Below, piece after piece: positions 1-8,090 of a stretch of 64,000 nucleotides of DNA (positions are counted from its first letter, which is position 1; each line of letters starts with the position of its first letter). The stretch spans positions 114,792 through 178,791 of the forward strand of contig NZ_JAQQPZ010000005.1 in assembly GCF_028750675.1 (NCBI RefSeq), in the 5' to 3' direction. The notes beneath the pieces were generated by a model. The model did not search any database. It worked only from the letters and a program-made list of their open reading frames with translations, and had not been told where the DNA came from. Both the position numbers and the translations under genes were made by a program. This stretch comes from Shewanella metallivivens. GTDB lineage: Bacteria; Pseudomonadota; Gammaproteobacteria; Enterobacterales; Shewanellaceae.

Positions 1-4
1 AACA

Positions 5-709
5 ATGAAATCTGTATTCACCACTAGTGCGCTGTTAGCATTATTAACTTCATCTTCTGTATTTGCAGCTAATTTAACTATTCCAATGTCTTTTGAATAT
101 TTAGCGCTTGATGGTGAAGCCATTGAAACAAACATGTTTAGGCATCAATCAGATTTAACACTCACTAATGGCACTCATAAAATTGCGATACGTTATCACG
201 ACATCATCGATGACTCGTTTAGCGACAGCCAATCATTTGTGAAATCAACGCCATTTATTGTCACGCTAACCGTCGACGGTGATTATCAATACAACTTAAA
301 ACCAGCCGAAGGTGATGCCATCAAGGAGCCAAAGGCCTTTGCCAAAAAGCCGCAGGTAAAGCTTAACCGTAAAGATAATGGAACGGTATCTTATAGTGTT
401 GAACACACTAACTTTACTGAAGAAACATTCATCAGTAATTTATTTAAAACGAAGCAACAACAAGACTTTGACGAATTATCCGTTTCTGCCACCACAGATG
501 CTCCACAAATGGTGGCCCAGGCTCCAGAACAATCAGATATTACCGTAGCAACCAATGTTGCTCCAACCGTAGCCGTGACTAATCAGGCTCCGCAAGCTGC
601 CAGTGGTGAGAATCCAGCACAAGCTCAACAAATGCTGCAATATTGGTGGTTACAAGCGGATGAAAAAACCCGTAAAGAATTTATGGGCTGGGCAATTAAA
701 CAACTGTAA
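5..709 (+). CDS. DUF2057 (YccT/UPF0319-type) periplasmic protein
   Basis: The 234-aa product starts with a clear Sec signal peptide (basic KS, hydrophobic stretch, cleavage near VFA-AN). The next ~130 residues, with the FEYLALDG-type start and the SFVKSTPFIVTL segment, look like the DUF2057/YccT family of uncharacterised exported proteins. A low-complexity Ala/Gln/Pro/Val linker follows (about residues 165-205), then a short C-terminal amphipathic segment rich in W and Q. The stop overlaps the start of the next gene (TAATG), so the two are probably co-transcribed. The start is only 4 bases from the window edge, so no ribosome binding site can be checked. The family assignment is from memory of its motifs; no function is known. 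Confidence 0.8.
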   Translation: MKSVFTTSALLALLTSSSVFAANLTIPMSFEYLALDGEAIETNMFRHQSDLTLTNGTHKIAIRYHDIIDDSFSDSQSFVKSTPFIVTLTVDGDYQYNLKPAEGDAIKEPKAFAKKPQVKLNRKDNGTVSYSVEHTNFTEETFISNLFKTKQQQDFDELSVSATTDAPQMVAQAPEQSDITVATNVAPTVAVTNQAPQAASGENPAQAQQMLQYWWLQADEKTRKEFMGWAIKQL

Positions 710-1629
710 TGTCGACAGCGATCCCTTTTGTGTATCACGCCAGCTACTCACAGCTGGCGTTACCTCGCACTCATCGATTTCCAACCACTAAATATCAACT
801 GCTTTATCAGCATGCCATTGCGCACCAATTATTATTTGAGCCATCACGCCATATCCCCAGCGCCATTAATATCGAAGCATTACATGACGTTCATTGCCCC
901 GAATATGTGAATCAATTTATCAGCGGCACTTTAGATCACAAAGCGCAACGACGCATTGGTTTTCCTTGGAGTAAACAATTAGTCAATCGCACCCTTCATG
1001 CTGTCAATGGTACAGTCCTTTGTACGCAACTCGCATTAGCTCAGGGTTTTGCAGTGCATTTAACGGGAGGGTATCACCATGCTCACTACGATTTTGGCAG
1101 TGGTTTTTGTATTTTCAATGATTTAATTATTGCAGCGAAAACCGCAATCAATAGCGGCGGTGCGGATAAAGTGTTAATCTTTGACTGCGACGTCCACCAA
1201 GGGGATGGCACTGCAACCTTAGCTCAACAGTACCCAGATATTGTTAGTTGCTCTATTCACTGCGCACAAAACTTTCCATCACGTAAACAACACTCAGATC
1301 ATGATATTGATTTGAATAAAGGCTGCAGTGACCCAGAATACCTCGAACATATTCAGCAAATCCTGCCCTACCTTATTCGGCTGCATCAACCTGATCTGAT
1401 TATTTATGATGCAGGAGTAGATATCCATCAGGATGACGATTTAGGCTACTTCAATATTTCTAACCAGGGTATTTTAGCCAGAGATACTCAAGTGATATCT
1501 ATTGCCAAAAGCCATAATATCCCCCTTGCAGCCGTGATTGGTGGAGGCTATAGTCGTAATGAAGCTGAGTTGACACATCGACATAGCCAATTACTCATTG
1601 CAGCAAACAAGGTATGGTTATACAAATAA
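709..1629 (+). CDS. Histone deacetylase-fold (HDAC/AcuC/AphA superfamily) hydrolase
   Basis: The 306-aa protein carries the signature of zinc-dependent arginase/deacetylase-fold amidohydrolases. It has a tandem His pair in GGYHHAH (about residue 122), the Asp/His metal motif DCDVHQGDG (about 159-167), a third metal Asp in YDAGVD (about 235) and a C-terminal GGGY loop. These residues fit an active deacetylase of the short bacterial class IV-like branch. The substrate is unknown, with acetylpolyamines or acetyl-lysine as possibilities. The ATG overlaps the stop of the DUF2057 gene, suggesting translational coupling. It has no signal peptide and should be cytoplasmic. Confidence 0.88.
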   Translation: MSTAIPFVYHASYSQLALPRTHRFPTTKYQLLYQHAIAHQLLFEPSRHIPSAINIEALHDVHCPEYVNQFISGTLDHKAQRRIGFPWSKQLVNRTLHAVNGTVLCTQLALAQGFAVHLTGGYHHAHYDFGSGFCIFNDLIIAAKTAINSGGADKVLIFDCDVHQGDGTATLAQQYPDIVSCSIHCAQNFPSRKQHSDHDIDLNKGCSDPEYLEHIQQILPYLIRLHQPDLIIYDAGVDIHQDDDLGYFNISNQGILARDTQVISIAKSHNIPLAAVIGGGYSRNEAELTHRHSQLLIAANKVWLYK

Positions 1630-1710
1630 TCTCTTTGATTTAGCTGACACATGTATGCAAAGTATTCGGCAGAGACGTCGACCACAAATTTGATCTCAAT
1701 GGAGCAAATA

Positions 1711-2013
1711 ATGCACTTAGATATTCGTAACTATTATGAAGTTCTATTAATGGAAATACTGAGAGATGAAGGCTTAATGGAAGAGTTGCCAGAAGAGTAC
1801 ATAGCCGATTTATGCTGCGTCACCTTAAATCAATTACCTGTGCGCTATATTCGCCATTTGGTCGACACGTATTTTTTTGAAAACTACCAAGAGTTACACA
1901 TGATGAAAACCGAGATTTATGATGCGCTCGAAAAGTCTCGCCAGTTTTTAAAAGCCAATTTACAAAAACGGTTACAAGAAGAAGCCGAGTTTGCAGCAAC
2001 ACAGCAAATATAA
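1711..2013 (+). CDS. ComFB-like late-competence domain protein
   Basis: The 100-aa protein has the ComFB pattern: an N-terminal NYYE helix, a Cys pair (CC at about 35), and the LNQLPVRY segment close to the family's 'aLNrLPpkY' motif. In other bacteria ComFB-family proteins have been linked to competence loci and, more recently, to cyclic-dinucleotide sensing; either role here is inference. The open frame extends upstream to an ATG at 1651. I chose ATG 1711 because GGAG lies six bases before it and the conserved domain begins right there. The 1651 and 1699 starts would only add a non-conserved tail. Confidence 0.7.
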   Translation: MHLDIRNYYEVLLMEILRDEGLMEELPEEYIADLCCVTLNQLPVRYIRHLVDTYFFENYQELHMMKTEIYDALEKSRQFLKANLQKRLQEEAEFAATQQI

Positions 2014-2136
2014 ACTATCGGGTCGCCTTATTACGCTATCCTACTGTTTTAAAATGTAAATTTAAAGATTTTACACGAGAGTTAGGTGACAGTAATTTTG
2101 TTTTAGTAAAATGCAGAGGGGAAAAGATTTGGAGGT

Positions 2137-2236
2137 TCCCCTAGAGCCGACACCCCGGCACACGAGTCGCTTGCTGCGGTTGCTCCCTTCCGGGCCTGGC
2201 CGAGTTCACAAGTTATCGTTGCGGGGGGACCCTAGG
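2137..2236 (-). ncRNA. ffs: 4.5S signal recognition particle RNA
   Basis: Read on the minus strand, the sequence contains the universally conserved SRP domain IV core: GGCCAGGCCCGGAAGGGAGC with its GGAA tetraloop and asymmetric internal loop. The flanking strands (GGGTCCCCCCGC at the 5' side and TCTAGGGGAACC at the 3' side) pair to close a ~100-nt hairpin, the size of bacterial small SRP RNA. It binds Ffh and directs signal-sequence proteins to the membrane. It is transcribed away from omcA. The ends are estimated from helix closure and may be off by a few bases. Confidence 0.93.
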
Positions 2237-2239
2237 GTC

Positions 2240-2586
2240 ACCATTGACTTCTGATAAACAACGTTGTTTGTCAGAACGTGGGCGATTATCCCCTAACCCA
2301 TTAGCTTGATCAAGCCTTAATCTAGATAACTTTGCATTCAAGTGTTTAGTTGAACAATACTTATGCAAATGTCATCCAAACACGTTAAAACTTCCGTAAT
2401 ATCAGAATTTAGTGTTATTCAACGGTTAAAGTTGATTACACCAAAATGAATAGTCAGATCTTAGTCACAACTCTACACATAATTCGATGAGTAACTTGCA
2501 AAGGTTAGCTAACATAAGTAATGAATAAAATCCGCACACTGTTAACCCTTAGTGAAATGCGTGATAACTAAAAATGCAGGGAATAC
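2240..2586. other. Intergenic region between ffs and omcA
   Basis: These ~350 bases contain no convincing gene. They must hold the ffs promoter (reading left) and the omcA promoter (reading right). I see no strong inverted repeat or terminator. The base composition is AT-rich toward omcA. A GGGA stretch at about 2579 serves as the omcA ribosome binding site. Confidence 0.5.
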
Positions 2587-4749
2587 ATGATGAAAACAAT
2601 GACAGTTCGTCCCGCAACAAAAGCGGTAATAAGCGCAGGGCTTCTTGCTTTTGCACTATCAGGCTGTGGAGGCAGTGATGGTTCTGATGGCGTAGATGGT
2701 ACAGATGGCATCATCGGTATCGATATTGACAGCGCATCCACATTACAAGCCACATTTACCGATGCGACCATTACCGAGGGTAACGTTAATGTTACTTTCA
2801 GTCTAAAAAACGGTAATGGCGTTGCAGTACTTGGGTTAACTAAGGATCACGACTTGCGCTTTGGCGTTGCACAATTAACCCCAGTTATTGAAACTGTGGC
2901 TGATGCCGAAATAGACCGTGGTTATCAGTGGCAATCTTATATCAATGTATTAAAACAGCCAACGGCAAGCTACATTCCTGATGGTGAAACGAACATTACA
3001 CCATCAGAACAATACCAAGCTGAAGTTGAAGTCGCTTCAGCTTGTGATACTTGCTTTGTTGATAATGAAGATGGTACCTACAGCTATACATTCCAAACCA
3101 ATATTAGTCAGATTACTGAACCATTAACAATTACCTACAATCAAGATAATACTCAACGAATTACCCTTGAATTAAAACAACCACTTGTTACAACAAATGC
3201 CCATTATGATTTCCAACCATCGACAGGGCTGACCGAAGATATCGCGTCTCGTGATGTCGTATCAATTGATGCCTGTTATACCTGTCACCAACCGGACAGT
3301 TTGGAGTTACATGGTGGTCGTCGTATCGATTTAGAAAACTGTGCATCCTGCCATACCGCCACATCAGGTGACCCAGAAACAGGTAACAGTGTTGACTTTA
3401 CATATATGATTCATGCTATCCACAAAGGCCAAGACCGTGTGACATATACTGCTGCTGGTGAAGAATCTGCACCTTATAAAGTCATTGGCTATGGTGGTGG
3501 ATTACACGATTACGGTAATGTCATGTATCCACAAAAACCCGCCGCAGATTGTAGTGCATGTCACGTTGAAGGCACCGACGCGCCAAAAGACGCCGAATTA
3601 TATACAGCTAACCTAAGCGACACAGCCTGTATAGCTTGTCATACTGAATCAGCATCAGAGCACCATGTAGGATTAAGTACACAATGTACTTCATGTCATA
3701 TTGAAGATGGCTATGCTCGTAGTGCAAAAGAAGCGCACGGCGATGTGATGACGGCTTATAACGAAACCCAGACCATGAATGTCGTCTTTAGCGATACTAG
3801 CGTAACGGCTGATGGGGCATTCACGACCAAGGTTCAATTTACCGATGCCTCAGCTAATGTTATTGCAGCAGAATTTATCGACACAAGTAGCCGTGTTGTC
3901 ATGGCGTGGGACAGTAACATCGATTACCCTGCTTATAATGATGCAAGTTACAGCCAAAGACGCTTAAGACTCAGCGAAGGTGTTGCCAATGCTGACAATA
4001 GCTGGACGTTAGTGTGGAGCAACGTGACCTTACCAAGTGATTATGTAGGTAAAACATTTGAGCTTTGGTCAGCTGTCAGTGCGTGTTACAACAACGGCGG
4101 TTATGGTCGTCCTGAAGTACAACTAACCTCTTGTGATACTGACGATGTTCGCACTGTTGAAATCAAAAGCAGTGCCTATCAGTTTGTGATGGGGACAGAT
4201 GCTGTAGATAGCACTCAAACAGCAGCAGAGCGCAGAAACATCATTGATACAACAACTTGTCAAGGCTGTCACAACCAAGAAGTGTATCACTATGATAACG
4301 GTGTTAACTGCCAAACCTGTCATACACCCGATAAATCACTCAGATCAGATGATACTTACCCAGGCGGTAAAAAATCGACTAGCTTTGCGTTTAAAGCACA
4401 CAGTGCTGAAGGCCACTACCTAAGTGTTGCGGGTGTTGAGTCAGGCACAGTATTAAAAACTGACTGTAAAACATGCCACACTACAGATGGCTTTACCTTA
4501 GGCCGCTCAGAGGACCGAGTATGGCGCTATGGTGACACTGACACAGGTGCTGATGTTTGGGTTTCTTCTGATACCGGTGCATGTTTAAGCTGTCACCAGA
4601 AATATATCACCGAATCGACGGTATCGCATATTGAATCTAACGGCGGTATTGTTGATGGCATGAGCGAAGAAGATGTGCGTACACGTTCAGCTGAAATGTG
4701 TTCAACGTGCCATACACCCACTCGCCTAACAGAGAGCCATGGATTTTAG
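2587..4749 (+). CDS. omcA: OmcA, outer-surface decahaem c-type cytochrome lipoprotein
   Basis: OmcA is the cell-surface terminal metal reductase that accepts electrons from the MtrCAB conduit and passes them to Fe(III)/Mn(IV) minerals, flavins or electrodes. The 720-aa product has a lipoprotein signal peptide ending in LSGC, then a Gly/Ser/Asp linker. It has exactly ten CXXCH haem sites (first near residue 229, last near 705). The CX2C pair in CDTC (about 155) matches the cysteine pair of the N-terminal beta domain. Stretches such as VLGLTKDHDLRFG and CASCHTATSGDPE match S. oneidensis OmcA closely (735 aa there). The last haem is followed by TPT, the proposed hydroxylated-mineral-binding S/T-P-S/T motif. 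An intrinsic terminator follows, so omcA is probably its own transcription unit. Confidence 0.95.
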   Translation: MMKTMTVRPATKAVISAGLLAFALSGCGGSDGSDGVDGTDGIIGIDIDSASTLQATFTDATITEGNVNVTFSLKNGNGVAVLGLTKDHDLRFGVAQLTPVIETVADAEIDRGYQWQSYINVLKQPTASYIPDGETNITPSEQYQAEVEVASACDTCFVDNEDGTYSYTFQTNISQITEPLTITYNQDNTQRITLELKQPLVTTNAHYDFQPSTGLTEDIASRDVVSIDACYTCHQPDSLELHGGRRIDLENCASCHTATSGDPETGNSVDFTYMIHAIHKGQDRVTYTAAGEESAPYKVIGYGGGLHDYGNVMYPQKPAADCSACHVEGTDAPKDAELYTANLSDTACIACHTESASEHHVGLSTQCTSCHIEDGYARSAKEAHGDVMTAYNETQTMNVVFSDTSVTADGAFTTKVQFTDASANVIAAEFIDTSSRVVMAWDSNIDYPAYNDASYSQRRLRLSEGVANADNSWTLVWSNVTLPSDYVGKTFELWSAVSACYNNGGYGRPEVQLTSCDTDDVRTVEIKSSAYQFVMGTDAVDSTQTAAERRNIIDTTTCQGCHNQEVYHYDNGVNCQTCHTPDKSLRSDDTYPGGKKSTSFAFKAHSAEGHYLSVAGVESGTVLKTDCKTCHTTDGFTLGRSEDRVWRYGDTDTGADVWVSSDTGACLSCHQKYITESTVSHIESNGGIVDGMSEEDVRTRSAEMCSTCHTPTRLTESHGF

Positions 4750-4782
4750 ATTTAACATCTGATTAATCAAGAAATACTGACT

Positions 4783-4814
4783 AAAGACCCCAATTGTTAA
4801 TTGGGGTCTTTTTT
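4783..4814 (+). terminator. Intrinsic terminator after omcA
   Basis: AAGACCCCAATT and AATTGGGGTCTT form a perfect 12-bp stem with a 3-base loop, followed directly by a T run. This is a strong Rho-independent terminator. It separates omcA from mtrCAB. Confidence 0.93.
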
Positions 4815-4874
4815 ATATAAAGGACAATTAATATACCATAAAGCATTATTTTACATACACCTTTAATAATAGCC

Positions 4875-4886
4875 TGATCATTATCA
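4875..4886. promoter_or_regulatory. Possible CRP/FNR-type operator upstream of mtrC
   Basis: TGATCATTATCA is a 12-base imperfect palindrome. With its flanks it reads TGTGA-N6-TCAGG on the minus strand, close to the CRP/FNR consensus. CRP control of mtr genes is established in S. oneidensis. Assigning this site to CRP is inference from sequence and position, about 150 bp before the mtrC start. Confidence 0.4.
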
Positions 4887-5029
4887 CACAATTGCGTTCG
4901 CCTTACAGACGTCTTGTTGATTGTAAAGTAATCTTAGTGTTGGGAAACTTATGAACATCGACTTAACTGATAAACATATCGCAGAACATACTGCCAGTAA
5001 GTTAGATGAATGACCTTTGCAGGGACAAT

Positions 5030-6991
5030 ATGATGAATATAAAACACACAAAAATTGCATTATTACTTGCTATGTCAGCATCAATGACACTGGTAGGTTG
5101 CGGCAGCGGTAGTGACGGTGAAGATGGCACAGCAGGTAACCCTGGTGGCGAACCAGCTGAAACAATCCAAACATTAAACCTTGATATTACCGATGTGACC
5201 TATCAAGACAACAAACCTACCGTTACGGTGTTTGCCACTAACGAAAGCGATTTACCGATTGCCGGTCTCACAGAAATAGAAATAAAAAAAGTAGTCCAGC
5301 TTATTCCTGCAGGCGCATCTGGTGCGGGCAATGCTGCGCAATGGCAATATATTGGCTCACAAGACGCATTTACTGATTTAGGTAACGGTAAATATACCTT
5401 TACCATCGACGTTGAAAACTTTAACCCAGAACTAACCCAACGCTACAACGTCATTTCTAGCGCTTCAACGTTACTTGACGGTGTCAGCACGTCACCACGG
5501 GCTGAAATCACCGAAGACTTTGACGGTGAAGGTAATGACGCTACATACACTAAAAACGTTGTCAGCGATGCCACGTGTAATACCTGCCATGCTGAAGGCG
5601 AAAGTATTTACCACAGCTATACCGATTTAACCACGTGTCTCAGTTGCCACACAAACGAAATGGCAATCGAAAGAGATAAAGTGCAAGTTGATTTTGGTCA
5701 CCTTATCCACAATGTTCACAACGATGCCAAAATGTATGGTCGCAATCTTGATAAAAGCGCAGAAGCAGCGCATGCCGTTGTGCAAGACAACTGTACAACT
5801 TGCCACGTTGAATCTGAGCAGCTAACAGAATGGAACAACTGGTCACGTATTCCTACAATGGAAACCTGTAGCAGCTGTCATACCGATATTGATTTTGAAG
5901 CAGGCGAAGGTCACTCACAACAGGTTGATAACTCAAACTGTGTTGCCTGCCATAATGCAAGCTGGACAGAAACATTACACATCTCAGCATTCAGCGACAA
6001 ACAAAGCTTTATCAACCTATATGGTATGGATGCAACACTTGTTGCAAACAAAGCAACAGATGCCGACATGTCAGCAACCTTATCGCTTACCATTACAGAC
6101 TCTAGCGGTACCGCCATTGATGCAAGCAGCTTAATCAGCAAAATTCAACGCATCGAAACCATTACCAACGTCGGACCTAACTTCCCAATTATGGGATACA
6201 ACGCAAGTCCTGGTAGTGGATTAGCTAAAATCACTAAAGACCTAGTTAATGGAGGTGAACTTCAAACTGACGTTAGCGTGACTGACGGCAAATTGGTTTA
6301 CAAGATTGACTCACTGCCTTTTGGTAGTGGTGATACCGATACCGCATTTAGCTTTATCGGCCTAGAAATGTGTAACGATGGTACCCAAGCTATTGACTGT
6401 GCTGACGGTGTTGCCACAACCAGCATGAAAGCTGAACTCGCACACGGCACATTATCAGGTGAAACGCCTAGCTACCGCCATATTGACTCAGTTAACTTCA
6501 GTGCATGTGAAAACTGTCATGGTGAAACCTTTGAACTTCACAAAGGCTACCACGCAGGCTTTATCATGACAGAGCAACTAGGTCGTGAGTTAAATGGTGA
6601 AGTCACGGTGGGGGTTGATGGATGTGTGACTTGTCATACTCCAGATGGCACATACGCCTCTGGTGGTAACCAAGGTGCGCTTGAAATGAAACTGCACAGT
6701 GTACATGGTGAACAAGGCATTATTAAAGACTGTACTCAATGTCATGACGATTTCAACCTTGATGCATTCAAAGTAAAAGGAGCACTTGCTACATCAGCGG
6801 GTCTATATACCACACCGATTACAGCAACCTGCGCTTCTTGTCATGGCTTTGATGACATAGCACAACATGCCACCAGCCAAGGTGCCATTGTTAATGGTAG
6901 CTACCAAGAAGCCAATGATGCCGCGCAACTTGAAACGTGTTTCTACTGCCACGCACCAAGCATTGAAAATCACACACAAGTAAAATTTTAA
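5030..6991 (+). CDS. mtrC: MtrC, outer-surface decahaem c-type cytochrome lipoprotein
   Basis: MtrC is the extracellular subunit of the MtrCAB transmembrane electron conduit. The protein is a lipoprotein (LVGC lipobox about residue 25) with a Gly/Asp-rich linker. It has ten CXXCH motifs (first about residue 183, last about 637) and segments such as VSVTDGKLVYK and HAGFIMTEQL that parallel S. oneidensis MtrC (671 aa). The open frame reaches an earlier ATG at 5006. I chose 5030 because AGGGA lies just before the ATGATG pair and the signal peptide begins there, giving 653 aa. The peptide after the last haem is APS, not TPT/TPS (see findings). It heads an mtrC-mtrA-mtrB operon. Confidence 0.95.
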   Translation: MMNIKHTKIALLLAMSASMTLVGCGSGSDGEDGTAGNPGGEPAETIQTLNLDITDVTYQDNKPTVTVFATNESDLPIAGLTEIEIKKVVQLIPAGASGAGNAAQWQYIGSQDAFTDLGNGKYTFTIDVENFNPELTQRYNVISSASTLLDGVSTSPRAEITEDFDGEGNDATYTKNVVSDATCNTCHAEGESIYHSYTDLTTCLSCHTNEMAIERDKVQVDFGHLIHNVHNDAKMYGRNLDKSAEAAHAVVQDNCTTCHVESEQLTEWNNWSRIPTMETCSSCHTDIDFEAGEGHSQQVDNSNCVACHNASWTETLHISAFSDKQSFINLYGMDATLVANKATDADMSATLSLTITDSSGTAIDASSLISKIQRIETITNVGPNFPIMGYNASPGSGLAKITKDLVNGGELQTDVSVTDGKLVYKIDSLPFGSGDTDTAFSFIGLEMCNDGTQAIDCADGVATTSMKAELAHGTLSGETPSYRHIDSVNFSACENCHGETFELHKGYHAGFIMTEQLGRELNGEVTVGVDGCVTCHTPDGTYASGGNQGALEMKLHSVHGEQGIIKDCTQCHDDFNLDAFKVKGALATSAGLYTTPITATCASCHGFDDIAQHATSQGAIVNGSYQEANDAAQLETCFYCHAPSIENHTQVKF

Positions 6992-7001
6992 TTTGTTCAT
7001 T

Positions 7002-7026
7002 GGGAGAGAAGCCTGACTTCTCTCCC
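7002..7026 (+). other. Intercistronic hairpin between mtrC and mtrA
   Basis: GGGAGAGAAG and CTTCTCTCCC form a perfect 10-bp stem with a 5-base loop, beginning ten bases after the mtrC stop codon. No T run follows, so it is not a classic terminator. It could protect the upstream mtrC message or cause partial read-through into mtrAB. Confidence 0.8.
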
Positions 7027-7088
7027 ATATTATGACTTACTTTATCAAACTGTTGATCATCAAAATGGACAAATTAGGAAGTCTACTT

Positions 7089-8078
7089 ATGAAGACCACA
7101 AATCAAATAAATACGCTACTTTTTGCATTACTTAGCCTTACGGCATCAGCCTTATTTTTATCAAATCCTGTACACGCTGCTAAATGGGACGAAACGATGA
7201 CCCCAGCAGAAGTTGAAGCCACACTTGATAAAAAATTTGCTGAAGGTAAATATTCCCCTAAAGGCGCAGATTCTTGTTTAATGTGCCATAAAAAATCAGA
7301 AAAAGTCATGGACCTATTTAAAGGTGTTCATGGTTCCATCGAGTCATCAAAAAGCCCAATGGCTGGCCTGCAATGTGAGGCATGTCATGGCCCATTAGGT
7401 TCACATAATCGCGGCGGTAAAGAGCCAATGATTACCTTTGGTCCTGATTCAACCTTAGCCGCAGACAAACAAAACAGTGTTTGTATGAGTTGTCATACCG
7501 ACGATAAGCGTATGTCATGGGAAAGCAGCCACCATGCCAGTGGTGATGTTGCCTGTGCTTCATGTCATAACGTACATACCTCTCACGATCCCGTACTCTC
7601 AAAGCAAACTGAAATGGACGTGTGTACAAGCTGTCACACTAAACAAAAAGCTGATATGAACAAGCGCAGCAGTCATCCAATGAAATGGAACCAAATGACT
7701 TGTAGTGACTGTCATAATCCACATGGCAGCTTAAGTGATGATGACCTAGTAAAACCTACCGTCAATGAAACCTGTTATAGCTGTCATGCCGAGAAACGTG
7801 GCCCAAAGCTGTGGGAGCATGCACCCGTGACCGAGAATTGCGTCAATTGCCATAATCCTCATGGTTCAGTAAACGATGCGATGCTAAAAACTCGTGCTCC
7901 TCAATTATGCCAGCAATGTCACTCAGGCGACGGTCATACAAGCAGTGCTTATTTAGGCAATACCAGCATGGGTTCTTCGGTTAATGACAATGCATTTACC
8001 GGTGGCCGAAGCTGCTTAAACTGCCATAGCCAAGTGCATGGTTCTAACCATCCATCTGGCAAGTTATTGCAGCGCTAA
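7089..8078 (+). CDS. mtrA: MtrA, periplasmic decahaem c-type cytochrome
   Basis: MtrA is the haem wire that sits inside the MtrB barrel and carries electrons from periplasmic donors (CymA via FccA/CctA) to MtrC. The 329-aa product has a Sec signal peptide ending VHA-AK. It has ten CXXCH motifs spread from about residue 62 to 308, and very strong identity to S. oneidensis MtrA in blocks such as [26 protein letters not shown] text and the [20 protein letters not shown] end. The frame is open to an ATG at 7032. I chose ATG 7089 because AGGAAG lies seven bases before it and the signal peptide starts there. mtrB follows 12 bases later. Confidence 0.96.
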   Translation: MKTTNQINTLLFALLSLTASALFLSNPVHAAKWDETMTPAEVEATLDKKFAEGKYSPKGADSCLMCHKKSEKVMDLFKGVHGSIESSKSPMAGLQCEACHGPLGSHNRGGKEPMITFGPDSTLAADKQNSVCMSCHTDDKRMSWESSHHASGDVACASCHNVHTSHDPVLSKQTEMDVCTSCHTKQKADMNKRSSHPMKWNQMTCSDCHNPHGSLSDDDLVKPTVNETCYSCHAEKRGPKLWEHAPVTENCVNCHNPHGSVNDAMLKTRAPQLCQQCHSGDGHTSSAYLGNTSMGSSVNDNAFTGGRSCLNCHSQVHGSNHPSGKLLQR

Positions 8079-8090
8079 GGAGATAACAAA

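Noticed and set aside
4951..5013. A 20-codon ORF with GGGA upstream, just before mtrC
   Set aside because: It could be a leader peptide, but nothing shows translation and there is no attenuator-like structure next to it.
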